Source: Noviherbaspirillum sp. Root189 (GTDB lineage Bacteria > Pseudomonadota > Gammaproteobacteria > Burkholderiales > Burkholderiaceae_D). Taken from it: a stretch of 61,162 nt of DNA. The notes beneath the pieces are model-generated. The model saw only the letters and a list, made by a program, of their open reading frames with translations. It had not been told where the DNA came from and ran no database searches. The translations under genes were made by a program, and so were the position numbers. Below, piece after piece: positions 7,813-17,118 of the stretch (position 1 is its first letter; every line of letters starts with the position of its first letter). Where the stretch lies: positions 1 through 61,162 of the forward strand of contig NZ_LMHZ01000026.1 of assembly GCF_001428545.1 (NCBI RefSeq), in the 5' to 3' direction.

Positions 7813-9927
7813 ATGCGTTTGTATAGCCACAAAAATCGACCGTTTCATCTCAGCAAATTTGCGCTGGAAGCATTACCCCGTATCGATATTGCCGCATTAC
7901 GTGAAGACAGCGCGCATCAGCCGGAAGACTGCCATGCGGCAGACGAGAGTGCGATATCGCATGCGATCCCGGAATATCTGGAATTATTCCGCAAGTACCT
8001 GGATGGTTCTCCAGTGCCATCGCGCGCGCCGGTCCCGGACGACATGGAGGCGCGCGCAAATAATCTGAAGGCGTCCGCATATTTCCTTGATGCGAGCATC
8101 AGCGGTGTATGTGCGCTGCAGGACAGCGACTGGTTGGTTGCCGAGCGGCCGCGGCATACGCATGCCTTCGTCTATCTGATTGAATTCGAGCGCGAACCCG
8201 AGGTAAGTGAACCGGGCGACACATGGATAAGAGGCAGCAACGTCGCACGAGGCGATTTGCGCGCCACCGAACTTGCGGTGATCCTGTCCGGCTACTTGCG
8301 CGCCATGGGATTTGAAGCACGTGGACATGCAGCGAACGCGGCGCTGATCGATATTGAAAAACTCGCGGTACGTGCCGGCATAGTCCGTGCGCAACGCGGC
8401 GTGCTGCAAGGGCCTTATCTGAAGACCGGATTTAGGCTCGGCGTGGTCACCACCGATTATGCAATGACATGCGATGCGCCGCACGATCCGGATGGCGAGC
8501 TGGAACCGGTCGATCCAGGCATCAGGATGGGCGTCGGCGGTATCCGGCCGCAATGGTGGAGCGATGAACTTGCTAAGCGCCCGTTGCATCTCGGACGCTA
8601 TCCAATGGAAAAGATCAAGCGGGCCGATGAACCGACGACGTTGGTGCTGCGCGACGAAATCCGGCGGGTGCCGAAGCGCGGCGATTTTTTCAAGCGCGCG
8701 CAGGCAGGCGACATCGGCGCAAAAGCACAGCAAGAAAAATCGCGCTTCGCGATGAAGCATCCGTATGCGCTTGGGATGGCGCCTTTGATTCAAAACATGG
8801 TGCCGCTGCAAGGCATACGCGAGCCATTGCAGCCTACCGGCATCGGCGGCGACCTGTCCGACCCGCAACGCAACGCCGATGCGATCAAGGCGCTCGGACA
8901 CTTTTTAGGTGCCGATTTCGTCGGCATCTGCGTTGCCGAGCCCTGGATGTATTACTCGCATGATGAGGTCGAGGGAAAGGAAATTCCTGCCTATCACAAG
9001 TACGCGGTATGCATGCTGATTGATCAGGGTTTTGAAACGATGGAAGGCGCATCTGGCGATGACTGGATATCGGCGTCGCAGTCGATGCGCGCTTACCTGC
9101 GCGGCGCCGAAATCGCCGGCGTGATGGCTGCGCATTGCCGGCGCATGGGATATTCCGCGCGTTCGCATTCGAATGCGCACTCAGAGGTCATACACAATCC
9201 GACCATCCTAATGTCCGGGCTGGGCGAGGTAAGCCGTATCGGCGAAACCATCCTGAATCCGTTCATCGGTCCACGTTCCAAGTCGGTGGTATTTACCACT
9301 GATCTGCCGATGGTGCCGGACCGACCGATCGACTTCAACCTGCAAAACTTTTGCGACAACTGCCTGAAGTGCGCGCGCGAATGCCCGTGCAATGCGATTA
9401 CCTATGGCCCGAAGGTGATGTTCAACGGTTATGAAATCTGGAAAGCCGACGTTGAGAAATGCACGAAGTACCGGGTGACGCAGCAAAAGGGTTCGGCGTG
9501 CGGCCGATGCATGAAAATGTGTCCGTGGAATCGCGAAGACACGGTGGAAGCCGAGCGCCTGACCTGGCTGTCGATAGAGCACCCGGAACTGGCGAAGGCA
9601 ATCGCGGACCTTGATGACTACCAGGGAAACGGCGCGCGCAATCCAATCAAGAAATGGTGGTTCGACCTGGAAATGGTGAATGGCGTCGCGATGCGCCCGG
9701 TGGCAGGCGTTAATGAACGTGATCTCAGCCCGGACCGGGGCGACAAACTGGCGAAGGCGCAGAAGCTGGCGTTCTTCCCGCCCGATTTGCAGCCGCGCGG
9801 CGGCACCACGCTGAACGAAACCGTTCCGGTGGATCGCGAAGCCGGCCTGGCGCGCTATGCAGAGGCCGAAACGCCGGCTGCCGCGCGTCGGCGTCTTGCG
9901 ATGAACCTTAACGACATTGAGCGCTAG
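7813..9927 (+). CDS. Cytosolic (catabolic, NpRdhA-type) reductive dehalogenase
   Basis: A 704-residue cobalamin- and iron-sulfur-dependent dehalogenase. The start at ATG 7813 follows AGGAG at six bases; an in-frame GTG lies at 7774. No Tat signal is present, so the enzyme is cytosolic, unlike respiratory PceA-type enzymes. The C-terminal half has CxxCxxCxxxCP (residues 514-524) and Cys550 plus CxxCxxxCP (563-570), for two [4Fe-4S] clusters. Ser424, Tyr428, Lys490 and Arg554 match, with a constant offset of two, the Ser422/Tyr426/Lys488/Arg552 I recall from NpRdhA, which binds ortho-halophenols. The N-terminal half is a degenerate copy of the cobalamin-binding part. No reductase domain is fused; the ferredoxins and reductase downstream would supply electrons. 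The exact substrate is unknown. Confidence 0.9.
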   Translation: MRLYSHKNRPFHLSKFALEALPRIDIAALREDSAHQPEDCHAADESAISHAIPEYLELFRKYLDGSPVPSRAPVPDDMEARANNLKASAYFLDASISGVCALQDSDWLVAERPRHTHAFVYLIEFEREPEVSEPGDTWIRGSNVARGDLRATELAVILSGYLRAMGFEARGHAANAALIDIEKLAVRAGIVRAQRGVLQGPYLKTGFRLGVVTTDYAMTCDAPHDPDGELEPVDPGIRMGVGGIRPQWWSDELAKRPLHLGRYPMEKIKRADEPTTLVLRDEIRRVPKRGDFFKRAQAGDIGAKAQQEKSRFAMKHPYALGMAPLIQNMVPLQGIREPLQPTGIGGDLSDPQRNADAIKALGHFLGADFVGICVAEPWMYYSHDEVEGKEIPAYHKYAVCMLIDQGFETMEGASGDDWISASQSMRAYLRGAEIAGVMAAHCRRMGYSARSHSNAHSEVIHNPTILMSGLGEVSRIGETILNPFIGPRSKSVVFTTDLPMVPDRPIDFNLQNFCDNCLKCARECPCNAITYGPKVMFNGYEIWKADVEKCTKYRVTQQKGSACGRCMKMCPWNREDTVEAERLTWLSIEHPELAKAIADLDDYQGNGARNPIKKWWFDLEMVNGVAMRPVAGVNERDLSPDRGDKLAKAQKLAFFPPDLQPRGGTTLNETVPVDREAGLARYAEAETPAAARRRLAMNLNDIER

Positions 9928-9937
9928 GAGCGTCGCC

Positions 9938-10261
9938 ATGACCCATGTCGTTACCGAATCCTGCATCAATTGCCGCCATACCGACTGTGTGGAAGTGTGC
10001 CCGGTCGATTGCTTCCGTGCCGGCGAAAACTTTCTCGTCATCGATCCCGACGAATGCATCGACTGCGGCGTATGCATTCCGGAGTGTCCGGTCGATGCGA
10101 TCGCGCTCGCGGAAGATTTGCCCCCCGATCAGCGACAGTTTGTCCGCATCAACGCGGAGCTGTCCACACTGTGGCCGGCAATCACTGCCAAGGTCGATGC
10201 GCTGCCGGATGCCGAACGCTATCAGGGACAACTCGGCAAGCTGGCCTTGCTCAAGCGCTGA
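9938..10261 (+). CDS. fdxA: 7Fe ferredoxin (FdxA type)
   Basis: A 107-residue ferredoxin starting MTHVVTESCINCRHTDCVEV. It has the [3Fe-4S] motif CxxCxxxxCxxxCP followed by the [4Fe-4S] motif CIDCGVCIPECP, then the ~50-residue C-terminal extension of FdxA proteins. ATG 9938 lies ten bases after the dehalogenase stop, with the TAGGAG of the stop region serving as the ribosome site, so the two genes are tightly coupled. I infer it passes low-potential electrons to the dehalogenase clusters. It could equally be a general ferredoxin recruited here. Confidence 0.9.
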   Translation: MTHVVTESCINCRHTDCVEVCPVDCFRAGENFLVIDPDECIDCGVCIPECPVDAIALAEDLPPDQRQFVRINAELSTLWPAITAKVDALPDAERYQGQLGKLALLKR

Positions 10262-10361
10262 CAGGCTGTCAGTGCGCAAATTCCATCGGCGGCATGACCT
10301 GCATGCCGTCGTTCTAAGGCAGATGTTTTTGCCATACAACAGCAAGCAGAGGAGACTTCAA

Positions 10362-11411
10362 TTGAAAAAAATCGTCATGGCGCTCGCCCTTTCAACGGCG
10401 GCATCCATCCCGGCAATTGCGCAAAGCAATTTACAGCTTTACGGAAGGCTGGATGTTGTCGTTGATTCGGTGCGCTTCAAGGGTACGCCGAACTCTGCGT
10501 CGGTCGTTGATCTGTCCACTGACACATCGTACTGGGGTGTGCGCGGCATCGAAGATCTCGGCGCGGGCCTGAAAGCGTTTTTCAAGCTGGAATCCGGCTT
10601 CAGCGTCGATACCGGCGCGCAGGGGAGCGCAACACAATTCTTCAACCGCGAAGCTTACGTAGGCATGGGCGGGAACTTCGGCAGTATCCAGCTCGGCAGC
10701 CAGTATACGCCGGCTCTATGGATCACCGCAAAGGTCGATCCATTCCAGCGTTCCGCCAACGGCGCGATCCTCAATCTGATGCAGCAGAATGGCGGCAACC
10801 GGCAGCGCGGTTATTTGCTGTTGCAAAACAATGCGCTGCAATATGTATCGCCAAATATCAATGGCTTTGCTGCGCGCGCGATGTCTGGATTGAGTGAACG
10901 CACCGCAGAGCCCAGGGACGTGGGCGAGTTCAGGTCGGCCAGTGTCGAATATAGCCAGGGAGCATTCTATGGCGCCTTTAGCGTCGAGGACCTGAAGATC
11001 GCCAGCACGCCACTCGGCGCCGCATGGTCCAACAAAACCTATACGCTGGGTGCGACCTATGACTTGCGCACCGTGAAATTGTACGGCTACCTGCTCAAGA
11101 ATACGCTGACCAATAGCCGCGATGCGGATGCCTACATGGTCGGACTGACATACCCGCTCGGGGCCGGTACCGTACGCGCTTCCTATTCGACACGCAAGAT
11201 CGATGCAACCGCCGGCAGCAAGGCCAGCGTAATGGCGCTGGGATACACCTACGATTTGTCCAAGCGCACCACGCTATATACCTCTTACGCGCTGCTGGAC
11301 AATGGCGCCGCCTCGAACATGGGATTGTGGCCCAGCTCGAAGACGCACGGCCTGCCGGCCAATGGCCAAGAGGTGCGCAGCATTGAAGCAGGCATCCGTC
11401 ACTTCTTTTAA
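10362..11411 (+). CDS. Gram-negative porin (Burkholderiales OmpC-like)
   Basis: A 349-residue outer-membrane trimeric porin of the porin_4 family. TTG 10362 follows AGGAG and begins KKIVMALALSTAASIPAIAQ, a signal peptide. Mature features are QSNLQLYGRLDVVVDSV, the GSIQLGSQYTPALW region and a terminal Phe (IRHFF) needed for Bam-dependent insertion. The frame is open well upstream, but that part only overlaps the ferredoxin gene. Placed between ferredoxin and reductase, it probably admits the same anionic aromatic substrate. That role is inference. Confidence 0.88.
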   Translation: MKKIVMALALSTAASIPAIAQSNLQLYGRLDVVVDSVRFKGTPNSASVVDLSTDTSYWGVRGIEDLGAGLKAFFKLESGFSVDTGAQGSATQFFNREAYVGMGGNFGSIQLGSQYTPALWITAKVDPFQRSANGAILNLMQQNGGNRQRGYLLLQNNALQYVSPNINGFAARAMSGLSERTAEPRDVGEFRSASVEYSQGAFYGAFSVEDLKIASTPLGAAWSNKTYTLGATYDLRTVKLYGYLLKNTLTNSRDADAYMVGLTYPLGAGTVRASYSTRKIDATAGSKASVMALGYTYDLSKRTTLYTSYALLDNGAASNMGLWPSSKTHGLPANGQEVRSIEAGIRHFF

Positions 11412-11474
11412 AAAGGTGCGCGAAAGAGCGTGCAAGACAATGCGCTCTTCTTCGCGATCGAACTCATCCAGTAA

Positions 11475-12817
<1,343 letters not shown>

Positions 12818-13083
12818 CGGCCGGCGTGCCAACCGGGATAGCGTGTTCTCCAATGACACACGCTCGGCAGCATCAGGCCAAAGTACTGTCCTAACGTTGT
12901 TTGGGCAACAGCACGCTGCTTAAATGCCAAGCAGGCGATTACCGATGTCCCGGACATATCGTTGAAGTTAAAAAGAAGCCCGGGAACGCGACATTTGGCG
13001 ATCCCGGGCTAAGCCGCCCTTTTAAGGCAGGAGACGACTTCATTATCGCTACTGGCGAACGCAAGTAGGGTGTTTGGTGAGGA
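12818..13083 (+). repeat. Left copy of duplicated post-ferredoxin sequence
   Basis: Non-coding sequence nearly identical to 19250-19585 (shared runs include TGTCCCGGACATATCG and CGCAAGTAGGGTGTTTGG). Homology also covers the last ferredoxin codons (12805-12817) and part of the reductase gene (12130-12280). The right copy carries ~60 bases that this copy lacks between two GATAGC motifs, consistent with a slipped deletion here. The segment from 13084 to 19095 lies between the two copies. Confidence 0.85.
12969..13010 (-). terminator. Terminator for the minus-strand oxidoreductase operon
   Basis: On the minus strand AGCCCGGGA pairs with TCCCGGGCT around a 16-base loop and is followed by TCTTTTTA, a typical intrinsic terminator. 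It lies about 190 bp past the stop of the old yellow enzyme gene. The hairpin also faces the end of the ferredoxin gene and may work both ways. A copy with compensating stem bases is at 19471-19512. Confidence 0.65.
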
Positions 13084-13201
13084 GAAGATCGTAAACACGT
13101 TCTGAGGCGTATACCGCCCAGACATTGCAGCATTCCTCTGACCAGCTAAGAGCCATCATGGGCAATATAAAACACCAAACAGCAGGGTCTCCAAAGATCG
13201 C

Positions 13202-14332
13202 TCAACCGAGCACATCATCGAGGTACGGATAATCGATATATCCTTGAGCGCTGCCACCAAAATACAATGCCGGATTACCCGTGTTCAGGGACGCGCCGAG
13301 TTGCAAGCGACGTGGCAAGTCGGGGTTCGCAATAAACGGGCGTCCAAATCCAACTAAATCGGTCCAACCCAGCGCCAGCGCTTCGTCCGCTCTGGATCGG
13401 TCGTAATGACCGGAATAGATCATCACGCCCGAGTATATTTGCCGCAATGCTTCCTTAAACGTAGCTGGCATTAGAGGTGCATCGTCCCAGTCCGCTTCCG
13501 CGATATGGAGGTAACCAATACCAAGCTTATCAAGCAACCTGGCCGCTGCGAGATAAGTGGATTCCGGTGTCGCATCGGTCGTGCCCTGTGCGGTAATCAG
13601 TGGCGACAAACGGACGCCCACCCGCTCGGGACCCACCACTGTGGCGACTGCATGAGCCACTTCTTCAAGAAACCGGAGTCGGTTGCGCAGCGAGCCGCCG
13701 TATATGTCGGTACGGTGGTTGGAGCCGGAATCAAGGAACTGATTGATCAGGTAGCCGTTGGCGCCGTGCAGTTCGACACCATCGAAGCCTGCCGTGAGCG
13801 CGCTTTCTGCTGCTGCGGCAAAATCTCGCACTAGTATGCCTACCTCTGCGGTAGCAAGGGCCCTTGGCGGCGAATGCTGCACTTTCTGGCCATCACCGTG
13901 TGTCCCGTGTGTCGCCCCCAAGCTCTGCGGATCGATGAACACCTGCACCCCGTCGGCAACAAGGGCTGAGGGCGCAACGGGTGCTTGTCCCGACGGTTGC
14001 AAGGAAAAGTGCGATAGCCTTCCGACATGCCACAGTTGCGCAAAAATGCGCCCGCCCGCGCGGTGCACCGCCGCCGTCACCTTGCGCCATCCCTCTATCT
14101 GTTCTGCCGTATAGATTCCCGGTGTCCACGCATATCCCTGGCCTTGACGGTTGATCTGAGTTCCTTCTGAAATGATGAGTCCGGCCGAGGCGCGCTGCTG
14201 GTAATACTGCGCCATCATGTCCGTCGGGACCTCACCGTCCGCCGCGCGAGCGCGGGTCATGGGTGGCATGACGATACGGTTCGGCAGCGTTAATTCGCCA
14301 AGCCGGAGGGGGGCAAACAGATGGTCGCTCAT
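13202..14332 (-). CDS. Old yellow enzyme family NADH:flavin oxidoreductase (NemA-like)
   Basis: A 376-residue TIM-barrel FMN oxidoreductase starting MSDHLFAPLRLGELTLPNRIVMPPMTRARA. Family landmarks are IFAQLWHVGR, GFDGVELHGANGYLINQFLDSGSNHRTDIYGG and the C-terminal GFGRPFIANPDLP. Members reduce activated C=C bonds, nitro groups or nitrate esters with NAD(P)H. Its start overlaps the stop of the upstream esterase gene by four bases, so they form an operon. It might act on nitro- or halo-aromatics given the dehalogenase nearby, but the flanking repeats argue that this block has a separate history. Confidence 0.92.
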   Translation of the reverse strand: MSDHLFAPLRLGELTLPNRIVMPPMTRARAADGEVPTDMMAQYYQQRASAGLIISEGTQINRQGQGYAWTPGIYTAEQIEGWRKVTAAVHRAGGRIFAQLWHVGRLSHFSLQPSGQAPVAPSALVADGVQVFIDPQSLGATHGTHGDGQKVQHSPPRALATAEVGILVRDFAAAAESALTAGFDGVELHGANGYLINQFLDSGSNHRTDIYGGSLRNRLRFLEEVAHAVATVVGPERVGVRLSPLITAQGTTDATPESTYLAAARLLDKLGIGYLHIAEADWDDAPLMPATFKEALRQIYSGVMIYSGHYDRSRADEALALGWTDLVGFGRPFIANPDLPRRLQLGASLNTGNPALYFGGSAQGYIDYPYLDDVLG

Positions 14333-15639
14333 GGCCGCTCACCCGAGGTGCACGGTGTCGGACGTGTCGCACTTACATCCGGGCGAATCAGCATTGCGAT
14401 ATCGACCGCGTCCGCCATGGCTTGATAACCGGCGTCGCCCGGATGAAGATGGTTCCCGGAGTCATACGTGGCCAGCAGGCGGCGGGGATTGTCAGGATCC
14501 CGCAGTAGCGCGTCGAAGTCGACCACGGCGTCGAAATCGGCGGTGTCGCGGATCCAGCTATTTACCTGCTGCCTTAACTGCTCCTTAGCAACGCTGTAAT
14601 GGCCGGCATAGGGAGTCCCTTCAAGCGCACCCTCGAACGGGGGCAACGTTCCGCCGACAATACGCAGGCCCCGCGCATGTGCGCTGGCGATGAGCTGGGA
14701 ATAAGCAAACACTAACTCGCTGAGCGTGACCGGACGTTCGGCTGGTGCAAACGGACTGCCGGGCCAGCCAATATCATTAATACCGATCAGCACAATGAGG
14801 TCGGTGACGCCGGGCTGGCTGAGCACGTCCTGCTCCATGCGGGCAAGGGCGTTGACGCCCATCCTGTCCTGCAGCAGGCGCGCACCGGAAATACCCGCGT
14901 TGGCAACGGCGACGCCATGCGGGGCAAGCCGCCGGGCGAGGAAGTCCGGCCAGCGACGGTCATGGTCCGGTGTTGAGCCATTGCCATCAGTAATTGAATC
15001 ACCGAGGGTAACGACTGTGCGTGCTACGCCCGAGGACTCGACCAGAACCCCGCTGAGGAACAGCCGGCCTTTGACACTGCCATCAATTGTGAATCCGGCC
15101 TGCCTGGTCCAGTCTCCGCTGCCGACATCTATAGTCTGCTGCCCGCCCCAATGGAAGCTTGTGATTGGCGTGCGCTTGGGGAAATAACTCCTGACCGCAA
15201 GTTGCGTCAACGGCGCGACTGGCAAATCAACCACATCGCTGATGACTTGCGCCCCGGGTGCTACCGTGGCGCCGGGCTGTCCGGCAAAGGTCACAGTGCG
15301 CTCGGTCATCGCTGCGGTGGGCGGCTTCAGCCGGGCTAGACGAACGCCGCCAATGGTGATTGGCTCACTCCCGTACCGGTTGGAAAATACGAGCCGCAGT
15401 CGGCTCCCCCCTGCGCTGAGCCTTACGGTCTCACGCAGTGTCTGGTTTTCGATGAAGGACGGTACATCGACAGGAAGTACGAAGTCCTTGCCCCAGACTG
15501 GCTGGGGACTGGCATACCAGGATGTGGCCCAATGCCCGGATGCCTGCGTAGTCTGGTGTGCCAGCGCGTCGACACTTACCGCCAGGGAAAGGGCAAGAGC
15601 AAGGGCAGGGGCGACCTCCCTGGTCAACGATTTATTCAT
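14329..15639 (-). CDS. Secreted SGNH/GDSL-family esterase
   Basis: A 436-residue exported hydrolase. I choose ATG 15639 (MNKSLTREVAP…) because AGAGGAG sits just upstream; the frame extends ten more codons. A signal peptide ends near ALAHQ. The catalytic Ser is in TLGDSITDG, the block III Asn in LIVLIGINDIG and the Asp/His pair in SGNHLHPGDAGY. An N-terminal beta-rich domain of ~190 residues precedes the SGNH fold. Relatives cleave acyl or acetyl esters on carbohydrates. First gene of a two-gene operon with the oxidoreductase. Confidence 0.88.
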   Translation of the reverse strand: MNKSLTREVAPALALALSLAVSVDALAHQTTQASGHWATSWYASPQPVWGKDFVLPVDVPSFIENQTLRETVRLSAGGSRLRLVFSNRYGSEPITIGGVRLARLKPPTAAMTERTVTFAGQPGATVAPGAQVISDVVDLPVAPLTQLAVRSYFPKRTPITSFHWGGQQTIDVGSGDWTRQAGFTIDGSVKGRLFLSGVLVESSGVARTVVTLGDSITDGNGSTPDHDRRWPDFLARRLAPHGVAVANAGISGARLLQDRMGVNALARMEQDVLSQPGVTDLIVLIGINDIGWPGSPFAPAERPVTLSELVFAYSQLIASAHARGLRIVGGTLPPFEGALEGTPYAGHYSVAKEQLRQQVNSWIRDTADFDAVVDFDALLRDPDNPRRLLATYDSGNHLHPGDAGYQAMADAVDIAMLIRPDVSATRPTPCTSGERP

Positions 15640-15677
15640 TGGAAGCTCCTCTGAAAGAAAGAACTTCACAGTAATGT

Positions 15678-15734
15678 ATTCCGAAACGAGCGGGAAGCTG
15701 GCAAACTTGACTATGGCCTATTCTATTTTGGAAT
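15678..15734. promoter_or_regulatory. Divergent promoter region with inverted repeat
   Basis: ATTCCGAAA (15678-15686) and TTTTGGAAT (15726-15734) are near-perfect inverted half sites with their centres 48 bp apart, in the gap between the divergent esterase and LysR-type genes. LysR regulators normally bind here and control both directions. The assignment is tentative. Confidence 0.3.
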
Positions 15735-15745
15735 GAGTGAAGTCA

Positions 15746-16648
15746 ATGGATACACTGCGAGCTATGCGGTTCTTCGTGCGGACAATGGAGCTGGGGAGTC
15801 TATCGGCTGTCGCGCGTGACCTTGAAACGACCCAGCCCACCGTAAGCAAAGTATTGGCTTTGCTTGAGGCGCAAATGAAAGTCCGCTTGCTTGAACGCAG
15901 CACGAAAGGGCCGGTCCCGACCGAGCAGGGCCTGCGCTTCTACGATCAGGCGAAAAACATTCTCGAACAATACGAGCGGGCTGTAAGCAGCGTGCAAGGG
16001 CTTACTGAGCAGCCCGCCGGGTTATTGCGCATTAATGCCCCAGTTGGCTTTGGCCAGTTTCGCGTCAATGCCTGGGTGCAGGAGTTTCTGCGCTTCTATC
16101 CCGGCATTTCCGTGGAACTGATCCTGAATGACCGCTTCATCGATCTCGTCGAAGAAGGAGTCGATGTCTCGCTGCGACTTGGCGCGGAACTGCCGCCCAA
16201 TGTGATTGGCCGCCATCTCGCCGTCGTGCCGCGTTTCCTGGTGGCTTCCCAGTCATACCTGGAACGGCGGGGTGCTCCGCTTCATCCTGATGACCTGGTG
16301 TCGCATGACTTTGTGCGCTTCGCCTGGTCGCCAGGAAATACAATTGACCTGCACAGGGCCGGCGCAGAGCTGTGTGCCCGGACGAACAGCCGCTATCGGG
16401 TCAACAACGCGCTTGGGATTCGTGAAGCGCTCGTGCTAGGCAGCGGTATTGGCCTGTGTCCGGAATGGCTGGTTCATGATTCGCTCGCCAACGGTGAGCT
16501 GGTGCGTGTACTTCCTGAATGGTCCGCCAGTTCGCAGGACCTGCACCTGCTTTACCCCTCTCGCCGTTACCAGCCACTGCGCTCAACGCTATTTATCGAA
16601 TTTATCGCCAACCAGTTTATTGGACTTCCTGGGTTTTACCTTCCATGA
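15746..16648 (+). CDS. LysR-family transcriptional regulator
   Basis: A 300-residue LysR regulator: an N-terminal winged helix (MRFFVRTMELGSLSAVARDLETTQPTVSKVLALLE) and a periplasmic-binding-like effector domain. I prefer ATG 15746; GTG 15737 is in frame. It is transcribed away from the esterase/oxidoreductase operon and probably regulates it. Its last codons run into a fragment of the dispersed repeat (from 16643) that supplies the TGA stop, so the C-terminus may have been altered by that insertion. Confidence 0.9.
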   Translation: MDTLRAMRFFVRTMELGSLSAVARDLETTQPTVSKVLALLEAQMKVRLLERSTKGPVPTEQGLRFYDQAKNILEQYERAVSSVQGLTEQPAGLLRINAPVGFGQFRVNAWVQEFLRFYPGISVELILNDRFIDLVEEGVDVSLRLGAELPPNVIGRHLAVVPRFLVASQSYLERRGAPLHPDDLVSHDFVRFAWSPGNTIDLHRAGAELCARTNSRYRVNNALGIREALVLGSGIGLCPEWLVHDSLANGELVRVLPEWSASSQDLHLLYPSRRYQPLRSTLFIEFIANQFIGLPGFYLP

Positions 16649-16702
16649 CATCGCGTCTTTTTCCGGGGCGCCGAGCCGCCTGGCTGCGTTGCACTCGTCG
16701 TC
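16643..16702 (+). repeat. Partial copy of the MITE-like repeat (left-central part)
   Basis: Sixty bases matching the 39883-40054 element from CCATGAGATCGCGTC through the TTGCATTCGTCGTC region, without either terminal inverted repeat. The LysR stop codon lies inside it. Confidence 0.75.
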
Positions 16703-17118
16703 GAATGAAAAAGCACTCATGTTTCTAAAATCCGGGATGGTTTTAGCAAAAGCAGCAATGATCATTTTCGTTGTACAACAGACAGTCGAAATAGCCGACC
16801 GGCAGGCAGCAGTGAGTGGCAGGCGAATTTACGTACATCTGGACGTGTCCGAAACCGGGTTCGGCCAAGAACGGACCTTCCACCGTTGCATACCTAGGGA
16901 AACTAAAGCTCTTCTCGTGAGGATTACCCAAAGTAGGAGACCGGCGGCCGGTGAGCCGCTTGGGCGGCTTCAGGCCAAACCCACTTTTCCATTGTAACAA
17001 CCAACAAATAGAGACTCTTCTCGCTTGCGTATAGGCATCTTCTCGACGGAATGCAGCCGTCAATCCGAGGTCAGAAGGAGGAACACGACGCATTGCTTGA
17101 TACGAGGAGGGCATAGGG
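16703..17118. other. Non-coding gap before the histidine kinase
   Basis: About 415 bases with no convincing gene; the open frames here are short and resemble nothing I recognise. GAGGAGGG near 17103-17110 is the ribosome site for the TTG start of the kinase at 17119. Confidence 0.5.

Noticed and set aside
12939-13133. Similar minus-strand peptides at 12939-13133 and 19441-19629
   Set aside because: The likeness reflects the duplicated non-coding sequence with a conserved terminator hairpin, and neither frame has a start signal or known family.
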